Positions 7,391 to 12,677 of a DNA stretch of 44,749 nucleotides are shown in pieces. This DNA is from Candidatus Tayloriibacteriota bacterium (GTDB lineage: Bacteria > Patescibacteriota > Minisyncoccia > Phycocordibacterales > CAIRYW01), in contig JAQBQZ010000008.1 in assembly GCA_028286725.1 (NCBI GenBank), forward strand, positions 1 to 44,749, in the 5' to 3' direction. Both the position numbers and the translations under genes were made by a program. The first letter of the stretch is position 1. Each line of letters begins with the position of its first letter. The notes beneath the pieces are model-generated. The model worked only from the letters and a program-made list of their open reading frames with translations. It made no database searches and was not told the origin of the DNA.

Positions 7391-7567
7391 GGGAGAATCT
7401 CTCCTTACAGGAGCAGTATCCTGTTTGGATAATTTGTTTCGATTCCTCACAAATTATGCTCAAACAGGCTTCGATTCTCCCACGAAAGCGCCCCAGGCTT
7501 TCTTACTCGCACAAATATACAAAAAGACACAGAGAAATCTGTGTCTTTTTGTATATTTGTGCGAGTA
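7386..7567 (-). repeat. tRNA-tail element, copy 1 (tRNA-Gly)
   Basis: About 182 bp directly downstream of tRNA-Gly and sharing its acceptor end. Plus-strand order: a copy of the tRNA T-arm/acceptor junction (7386-7399, identical to 7563-7576); hairpin 7401-7413 with TAC loop; a two-part stem 7420-7437/7449-7468 (CCTGTTTG/CAAACAGG and ATAATTTGT/ACAAATTAT) with internal loop G/GCT and 11-nt terminal loop; an inverted T-arm copy (7470-7481); hairpin GAAAGC-GCCCCAG-GCTTTC (7484-7502); then a perfect 30-bp inverted repeat 7504-7533/7538-7567 with a GAAA loop, whose right arm enters the tRNA acceptor stem. Every stem has a counterpart with different bases in copy 2. The terminal hairpin could end tRNA transcription. 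Function unknown. Confidence 0.85.
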
Positions 7568-7630
7568 GGGAGAATCGAACTCCCGTCTCATCCTTGGCAA
7601 GGACGTGTTCTACCACTAAACCATACCCGC
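7560..7630 (-). tRNA. tRNA-Gly (anticodon GCC)
   Basis: A 71-nt cloverleaf with discriminator A: acceptor GCGGGTA/TACTCGC, D-arm GTTT/GAAC, anticodon stem CGTCC/GGATG with loop TTGCCAA, T-arm GGGAG-TTCGATT-CTCCC. No encoded CCA. The 3' acceptor strand is also the base of the 30-bp hairpin of the adjoining element. A TATACT-like box lies about 12 nt upstream on the minus strand. Confidence 0.95.
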
Positions 7631-7712
7631 TTTATTGGAAATAGTATATCGGAAAATGGGGGAATGGCAATGGGGGAAAGGGGATTAAGGCAAAAACGTG
7701 GTCACGAATCTA

Positions 7713-7896
7713 TAGAGGGATATTCGATCCTTACAGGATCAGTATCCCGATTGGAGATTTTGTTTCGCTACCTCACAAAATCTGCTCAATCGAGCTTCGA
7801 ATCCCTCACGCGAGCGCCCCACGCTTGCTTGGGTGCACAAGAATACAAAAAATCTCAGAATATTATTCTGAGATTTTTTGTATTCTTGTGCACCCA
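7713..7896 (-). repeat. tRNA-tail element, copy 2 (tRNA-Arg)
   Basis: About 184 bp downstream of tRNA-Arg with the same plan as copy 1: T-arm copy with a 2-nt insertion (7714-7727); hairpin GATCCT-TAC-AGGATC (7726-7740); two-part stem CGATTG/CAATCG and AGATTTTGT/ACAAAATCT with the same G/GCT internal loop and a TTCG..CCTC-type 11-nt loop; inverted T-arm copy (7796-7807); hairpin GCGAGC-GCCCCAC-GCTTGC (7810-7828); then a 31-bp perfect inverted repeat 7830-7860/7866-7896 that includes the acceptor end. Loops are conserved with copy 1 while stems covary, so the structure is maintained. The tRNA-matching parts fit tRNA-Arg and not tRNA-Gly. Confidence 0.85.
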
Positions 7897-7960
7897 GAGG
7901 GATTCGAACCCCCAACAACCGCTTCGAAGGCGGGTATGATATCCATTTCACTATGGGTGC
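7889..7960 (-). tRNA. tRNA-Arg (anticodon UCG)
   Basis: A 72-nt cloverleaf with discriminator A: acceptor GCACCCA/TGGGTGC, anticodon loop CTTCGAA (anticodon TCG, reads CGA), T-arm GGGGG-TTCGAAT-CCCTC. The first anticodon-stem pair (C27-U43) is a mismatch and the T-stem has one G-U pair; the other stems are sound. CGA is frequent in the surrounding genes, which fits. No encoded CCA. The acceptor 3' strand is shared with the 31-bp hairpin of the adjoining element. Confidence 0.93.
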
Positions 7961-8025
7961 CTATATCACTTTAGTAATATACATCTAAATTATGAAAAAG
8001 TAAAAAGATAATGTAGAATTGATTG

Positions 8026-9510
8026 ATGATTAAGAGCATTCTCACTATCCCCAAAGAGGTTTCACATGTAACAGAAGCACTAGAAAATGCTGGTTTTGAA
8101 GCATATTTGGTAGGTGGTTGTGTCAGAGACATGCTCATAAACCGTAAACCAAAAGACTGGGATGTGACCACAAATGCGACTCCTGAGCAGATTGTTTCAC
8201 TCTTTCCTAACACTTTCTATGAGAATGATTACGGAACAGTGGGGGTAGTGAACGAAGAAGAGGGAATTGATCCGACACTCAAGGTTGTGGAGATCACTCC
8301 ATACAGAATCGAAGGGAAGTATTCAAACAATAGGCACCCAGATGAAGTAAAATGGAGCAATAACATCCTCGATGACCTTGATAGACGAGATTTCACAGTA
8401 AATGCTATAGCAATAAGAAGCAAAGATGGCATGAATGCGATTGTAGATCCGCATAATGGACAGCAAGATCTAAAGGACAAACTCATAAAGACAGTAGGAA
8501 ATCCTCACGAACGATTCCAGGAAGATGGCCTTCGAATCCTTCGAGCAGTAAGAATTGCAACAGATTTAGACTTTATTATTGATCCTGAGACTGAAAAGGC
8601 GATTACAGAGGAGGGGCATCTTTTGAAGAATATCTCAGCAGAAAGAGTGAGAGACGAGTTTTCAAAGATTATTTCATCAGATCGACCCTCATTTGGAATA
8701 GAGCTTTGTGAAAAAACACATATACTTCAGTACTTTTTGCCTGAAGTTCGAGACGGAATAGGATGCGGACAGAATCAGGCGCACGCATTCGATGTGTTTA
8801 CCCACCTCATGAAGACGCTTGAGCACTCTGCAAAGAAGAAATACACCTTTGAAGTTCGTCTTGCGGCTTTGTTTCACGACATAGGGAAGCCTGCTACCAA
8901 AAAGCCATCAACGAAGACAGATGAGCCTACGTTTTATGGACACGATGTAGTTGGAGCACGAATAACAGAAAAAATCCTTAATCGACTCAAGTTTCCAAAG
9001 AAAACTATCGATATGGTTGTGAAACTAGTAAGGTGGCATATGTTCTTCTCTGATACTGAGACGATTACGCTTTCTGCGGTCCGTAGAATGATCAGAAATG
9101 TAGGCGAGGAAAACATATGGTACTTAATGGATGTGCGTACCTGTGACCGTATAGGAACAGGGAGGCCTAAAGAAAGTCCATACCGACTCCGCGTCTACCA
9201 TTCGATGGTTGAAGAGGCGATGAGAAACCCGATTTCTGTAGCAACACTCAAAATTAATGGTGCTCGAGTGATCGAGATCACAAAGATCCCGCCAGGACCA
9301 AAGATAGGGCAGATACTTTTGATCCTTCTCGAAGAAGCACTCGATAATGCAGATATAAATACAGTTGAATATCTGGAGAGTAGGGCGATAGAACTCGCAA
9401 AACTCGATGAAAAGGAACTGAAGCTACTTGGAGAGAAGGCTAAGGCGAAGAAAGAAGAAGTTGAAGAGAAGGAGATAGGGGAGATACGAAGTAAACATCA
9501 TGTAAAATAA
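8026..9510 (+). CDS. cca: CCA-adding enzyme (tRNA nucleotidyltransferase) with HD domain
   Basis: Adds or repairs the 3' CCA of tRNAs from CTP and ATP. Class II nucleotidyltransferase head: LVGGCVRDML with the DWD metal-binding motif within the first 50 residues, then the RNA-binding RRDFTVNA and GDGLRILRAVR-type segments, and an HD domain (ALFHDIGKP, about residue 281). 494 residues; the C-terminal 30 or so are Lys/Glu-rich. Because the three tRNAs here lack encoded CCA, the enzyme should be essential. A TTG three bases upstream is possible, but TAGAAT (8014-8019) ends exactly 6 nt before the ATG at 8026, so I place the start there on a leaderless mRNA. It is divergent from the tRNA genes. 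A parS-like site lies near its 5' end. Confidence 0.93.
   Translation: MIKSILTIPKEVSHVTEALENAGFEAYLVGGCVRDMLINRKPKDWDVTTNATPEQIVSLFPNTFYENDYGTVGVVNEEEGIDPTLKVVEITPYRIEGKYSNNRHPDEVKWSNNILDDLDRRDFTVNAIAIRSKDGMNAIVDPHNGQQDLKDKLIKTVGNPHERFQEDGLRILRAVRIATDLDFIIDPETEKAITEEGHLLKNISAERVRDEFSKIISSDRPSFGIELCEKTHILQYFLPEVRDGIGCGQNQAHAFDVFTHLMKTLEHSAKKKYTFEVRLAALFHDIGKPATKKPSTKTDEPTFYGHDVVGARITEKILNRLKFPKKTIDMVVKLVRWHMFFSDTETITLSAVRRMIRNVGEENIWYLMDVRTCDRIGTGRPKESPYRLRVYHSMVEEAMRNPISVATLKINGARVIEITKIPPGPKIGQILLILLEEALDNADINTVEYLESRAIELAKLDEKELKLLGEKAKAKKEEVEEKEIGEIRSKHHVK
8058..8073. promoter_or_regulatory. parS-like site H
   Basis: GGTTTCACATGTAACA, 13/16 to the parS consensus, inside cca. Confidence 0.45.
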
Positions 9511-9591
9511 AGGTTACACCTTTGTTTCGACGGCACTCGGACATTGTATATGAACAAGTTCAAACACATGATCCTCGTTTGTCGAAAATAA

Positions 9592-9620
9592 AAAACACCC
9601 TTATAATATAAGGGGTTTTT
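9592..9620 (+). terminator. Terminator after cca
   Basis: Near-perfect inverted repeat around ACACCCTTAT / ATAAGGGG flanked by A- and T-runs on both sides, so it can act in both directions. Confidence 0.75.
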
Positions 9621-10268
9621 CTATTTTGTATATAAATATTTCAGCAGTAGCTGATACCCGAGAGGGTGAAGGATTCAACAAGAAATGGAAAAGGCCGCAT
9701 CTGCGGAAAGGATCTTACAATTTCTCGCGCCAAACATGAAAAATTCTGGCGACTTGTAACAACTTACCTACAAAATACGGCCTTGTATATCGATATCTTC
9801 TCTATATATGTTTAGAGACTGCAGTTTCTGGTTTCACGAGAAACGTACGCATCGATACTAAGGAGTTATATAAATCAAAAGTCATGTGATTATGGACTTT
9901 AAGTAATTGTGAGATATCAAGTCTAAAGAATTTCCTTTTTATAATACTACACGATGTGTAGTTGAAAGAGATATAGTTGAGAAATCAATTTCTACTTATA
10001 TCAATCCAATTCTTCATCCTTAATCTAACTTTGATCTATCTTGACTCAAAGAACTTTCTCGCAGTTCTAGAGGTGTTTAAATTTTCAGCCGATTGATTTG
10101 TCCTATTCACAACTCAAATCGAATAAACCTTAAACCACTCTTCATTCCATGATTCATAATATGCTGACTTCAAAAGTCCGAGGCAACGAAACATTTGGAA
10201 TATATTTTTGCGACTAAGATAATTATATATTTTATAAAAGACATGTAAAGGACATAGGTGTTGATAAC
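9621..10268. other. Long non-coding stretch, hairpin-rich at its left end
   Basis: No convincing gene. At 9640-9760 several short hairpins follow one another: TCAGC-AGTA-GCTGA, ACCC-GAGA-GGGT, CCGC-ATCT-GCGG and a CGCCA/TGGCG stem. They could belong to a structured RNA; no match to tmRNA, RNase P or SRP RNA signatures was seen. A reading frame from about 9640 to 9894 is open except for one TGA, but resembles no family I know. A parS-like site is at 9830-9845. The rest is AT-rich with scattered stops in all frames. In an origin-proximal region this could be a non-coding RNA gene, a decayed gene or a protein-binding region. Confidence 0.4.
9830..9845. promoter_or_regulatory. parS-like site G
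   Basis: GGTTTCACGAGAAACG, 13/16 to the parS consensus; the only site here with the consensus ACG centre. In non-coding DNA. Confidence 0.6.
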
Positions 10269-10310
10269 TTAAATTGCTGATGTCTTTCATAAAAGACATC
10301 AGCAATTTAA
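10269..10310 (-). terminator. 19-bp hairpin after the exonuclease III gene
   Basis: Perfect arms 10269-10287 and 10292-10310 (core GCTGATGTCTTT) with a CATA loop, 14 bp beyond the exonuclease stop on the minus strand. No strong T-run follows, so it may protect the 3' end rather than terminate. Confidence 0.65.
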
Positions 10311-10324
10311 TGAGTGTTTTCAAC

Positions 10325-11122
10325 TTAAAAATCTAATTCGAGAGTAACTGGGCAGTGATCAGATCCCATCACTTCATTTAAAATTTCTGCTTTTTTTATT
10401 TTCTTTTCGAGTTTTTTTGATGCGAAAAAATAATCTATTCTCCATCCAACATTTCGCGCACGTGCTCCAGCCCACGCAGTCCACCACGTATAGTTCCCAC
10501 CCTCTTTGTTAAAGAATCTAAAGGTATCTACAAATCCACTCTCGATCATGTTATTCACACCCTCTCGCTCTTCAGTTGTGAAACCATGCTCTCCTTCATT
10601 TTCTTTTGGTCGAGCGAGATCAATTGCTGTGTGTGCCACATTCAGATCTCCACAGAAAATAACAGGTTTTTTGGTTTCCAAGATTTTGCAGTATTCAAGG
10701 AACGCTGGATCCCAGTGTTTGTGTCGAAGCTCAAGTCGGCTTAAATCATCTTTGGAATTAGGGGTATACACATTGACCACGAAACATTTGTCGAATTCAG
10801 CCGCAATAACACGCCCTTCTGTATTAGGATCTCCATATGAATCAGTATCGAGCTTGTATTTATGGGCGATTTCCTTTGGAAATCCAAGAAGTACAGACAG
10901 AGGCTTTATCTTTGTGAAAATTGCGACACCGCTGTAGCCTTTTTTTATAGCGGAATTCCAATATTCTTCATATTCTGGAAGATCTATCTCTGCCTGGCCT
11001 TGCTGCGCCTTGGTTTCTTGAAGACAGATGACATCTGGCTTGTATTTGGCAACAAAGGGAAGAAAGAGTCCTTTGTTATGGACAGCGCGAATACCATTTA
11101 CGTTCCAAGATATGAGTTTCAT
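10325..11122 (-). CDS. xthA: Exodeoxyribonuclease III (AP endonuclease)
   Basis: Mg-dependent exonuclease III/AP endonuclease of base excision repair. The EEP-fold signatures are all visible: SWNVNG (5-10, with N7), LQETK (34-38, with the metal-binding E36), GDLNVAHTAIDL in the middle, WRIDYFF, and GSDHCPV near the C-terminus. About 265 residues, as usual. An in-frame ATG 42 nt further upstream would add a hydrophobic stretch, but the family begins at MKLISWN. A TACAAT box (complement of 11130-11135) ends 7 nt before this ATG, supporting the start. Transcribed alone. Confidence 0.93.
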   Translation of the reverse strand: MKLISWNVNGIRAVHNKGLFLPFVAKYKPDVICLQETKAQQGQAEIDLPEYEEYWNSAIKKGYSGVAIFTKIKPLSVLLGFPKEIAHKYKLDTDSYGDPNTEGRVIAAEFDKCFVVNVYTPNSKDDLSRLELRHKHWDPAFLEYCKILETKKPVIFCGDLNVAHTAIDLARPKENEGEHGFTTEEREGVNNMIESGFVDTFRFFNKEGGNYTWWTAWAGARARNVGWRIDYFFASKKLEKKIKKAEILNEVMGSDHCPVTLELDF

Positions 11123-11287
11123 ATATATAATTGTATAAAGTATTAAAATAAAGTAAAACCTCAACCTCGATTTAAAATTCTATAAAATGAATTCATCCTC
11201 TTGTCAAAAATTAGAATCGGAGTAATATACTCTGCAGTGCTCATTCCAAACTTATGGATGGCTTAGAAACCAACAACAGCGACACCT

Positions 11288-11605
11288 ATGTATCCCCAAT
11301 TCATCACTACCTCAACAAGTCTCCTGGCATGTGCCTTCTGGGGCTTCCTGGCCACGGCAGCCACGCGTGACCAGACCGAATACGAAATTCCCACGGCATT
11401 CATGCACCGCGCTCCAGAAATCACCAACCATGCGAGTGACTGGAAGCAGTTCGGCGTTACAAATGTAACGATTAAAGGCACAGTGGTCACGTTCCGCCGT
11501 GACCCAGACCACAAAGCAAACAAAAAGATTCCGGTTATCCAGACCGTCTACGGCTGGGACCTTCGCCACTCTTTTGAGGCCATGCCTCTGAAATCAGCAG
11601 CCTGA
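11288..11605 (+). CDS. GC-rich small secreted or membrane-anchored protein, unknown
   Basis: 105 residues, no recognised family. A hydrophobic stretch near the N-terminus (about 10-24) with small residues after it could be a signal peptide or anchor; the rest is hydrophilic with a TVTFRRDPDHK segment. The gene is strikingly GC-rich for this genome (37 of 60 bases at 11341-11400). A clear terminator follows on the same strand, which supports plus-strand transcription over the overlapping minus-strand frames. It belongs with the other GC-rich genes of this window. An alternative start at 11253 lies in another frame and stops early. Confidence 0.5.
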   Translation: MYPQFITTSTSLLACAFWGFLATAATRDQTEYEIPTAFMHRAPEITNHASDWKQFGVTNVTIKGTVVTFRRDPDHKANKKIPVIQTVYGWDLRHSFEAMPLKSAA

Positions 11606-11639
11606 GCCGTCCATAAAATCCTGTATACCAGGCAATACT

Positions 11640-11672
11640 CCAGACTTCTCGCAAGAGAGGTCTGGTTTTTTA
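11640..11672 (+). terminator. Rho-independent terminator
   Basis: Stem CCAGACTTCTC / GAGAGGTCTGG (one mismatch), GCAA loop, then seven T's. It serves the 11288 gene and abuts the convergent recombinase stop. Confidence 0.88.
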
Positions 11673-12596
11673 TTAATTCCCACCCTTTGAATGAAACTTT
11701 TTATGTATTTCCTTCAAATGTGAATCTGTTATGTGTGTGTATATCTGAGTTGTTGCGATATTTGCGTGTCCCAAAAGCATCTGAACTGATCGGAGATCTG
11801 CACCGTTTCGAAGTAAGTCTGTTGCGAAGCAGTGCCGAATCACGTGAGGTGTAACCTTTTTTGATACTCCAGCTTTGATCGCATAATACTTAACAAGTCT
11901 TTGTATTGAACGACTTGTAAGCGCACCATCTTCCTTTTTACTTCTTTCTTTGCCAACTTTGACGAAAAGGGCATCATCCATATCTTTACGAAGACTTAAA
12001 TAGGTCTTAAGTATTGTTTTGGCATCATCTGATATGAATACCACACGCACCTTGCTTCCTTTTCCGCGGATCGAGAGCTCGTCTTGATGGAGATCAATAT
12101 CTCGATTCAAGGCACAAAGCTCAGAAACTCGAAGTCCCGTAGAAAAGAGAAGCTCCAAAATAGCCTTACCGCGAGCCTTTTTTTCTGGATCTTTCTCATC
12201 GTTTGGTGCGTCCATGATTCTCTGAAGTTCTTGTGGAGTAATGAGATCAAGAGACCTTTCACCGGTCTTGGCAAGCTCTATATAGTCTGCGGGAAGGGTA
12301 ACAATGCCTCTTTTAGCTATGAATTTGAGAAATGTCCGGAGGGCAATAAGATAATAGTTTTGGGTTTTCTTCTTCAGAGTCTCATTTGTTCTTCTATTAT
12401 TACCTGTTACTTGCCGATTAAGCCAAAGACGGTATTCTCGCATTATTTCAGGAGTAATATCCTTTGGGTCAGTTTTTTTTAAAAATTCCAAGAAACGAGT
12501 GAGATAGTGATCGTAATTCTCAACTGTTTTGAGACTGCGACCCTTTTCTATCTCGATATGTTCGAGAAATTGTCTTTTGAGAGTTAGAAGGTCCAT
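11673..12596 (-). CDS. Tyrosine recombinase, XerC/XerD type
   Basis: 307 residues: an N-terminal SAM-like core-binding domain (about 1-100) and a C-terminal catalytic domain. The full catalytic set is visible: R156 (STGLRVSEL), K179 (GKGSK), H251 and R254 (HVIRH), H277 (GHANI) and the nucleophile Y286. Length and domain layout fit the housekeeping Xer recombinases that resolve chromosome dimers at dif; many CPR genomes seem to have one such protein, so C or D cannot be chosen. A TATACT box on the minus strand ends 7 nt before the ATG. Divergent from the His-rich gene. It could also act on the tRNA-linked elements 4 kb away, which is speculation. Confidence 0.9.
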   Translation of the reverse strand: MDLLTLKRQFLEHIEIEKGRSLKTVENYDHYLTRFLEFLKKTDPKDITPEIMREYRLWLNRQVTGNNRRTNETLKKKTQNYYLIALRTFLKFIAKRGIVTLPADYIELAKTGERSLDLITPQELQRIMDAPNDEKDPEKKARGKAILELLFSTGLRVSELCALNRDIDLHQDELSIRGKGSKVRVVFISDDAKTILKTYLSLRKDMDDALFVKVGKERSKKEDGALTSRSIQRLVKYYAIKAGVSKKVTPHVIRHCFATDLLRNGADLRSVQMLLGHANIATTQIYTHITDSHLKEIHKKFHSKGGN

Positions 12597-12665
12597 GAAT
12601 TATAGTATAACAAAATATAATAATATTGTGCGACATTTAAAATTGGTTGCAAATTAAATTAGTTG

Positions 12666-12671
12666 TATAAT
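12666..12671 (+). promoter_or_regulatory. -10 box of the His-rich protein gene
   Basis: TATAAT preceded by TTG, ending 6 nt before the ATG at 12678. It decides against a TTG start at 12663, which would lie inside the promoter. Confidence 0.7.
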
Positions 12672-12677
12672 ATTGAA

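Noticed and set aside
7386-7576. Classical att duplication from a phage or island integrated at tRNA-Gly
   Set aside because: The repeated tRNA end encloses only ~180 bp of non-coding structured DNA, with no integrase between; the inverted internal copy is not part of att-site models.
7363-7939. Open frames of 93 and 132 codons spanning the tRNA genes and their hairpins
   Set aside because: They translate tRNA and palindrome sequence (a common false protein), and structured RNA signals explain the region better.
9515-9590. tmRNA or integron attC-like site from the TTTCGAC/GTCGAAA pair
   Set aside because: Other tmRNA features (tRNA-like ends, tag frame) and attC core sites are missing.
9640-9894. 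Decayed protein gene with one internal TGA
   Set aside because: The conceptual translation resembles no family I know and the same stretch forms several short hairpins; kept only as an unexplained region.
10114-10323. 69-codon minus-strand frame after the exonuclease gene
   Set aside because: It runs through the perfect 19-bp hairpin and has no promoter or recognisable content.
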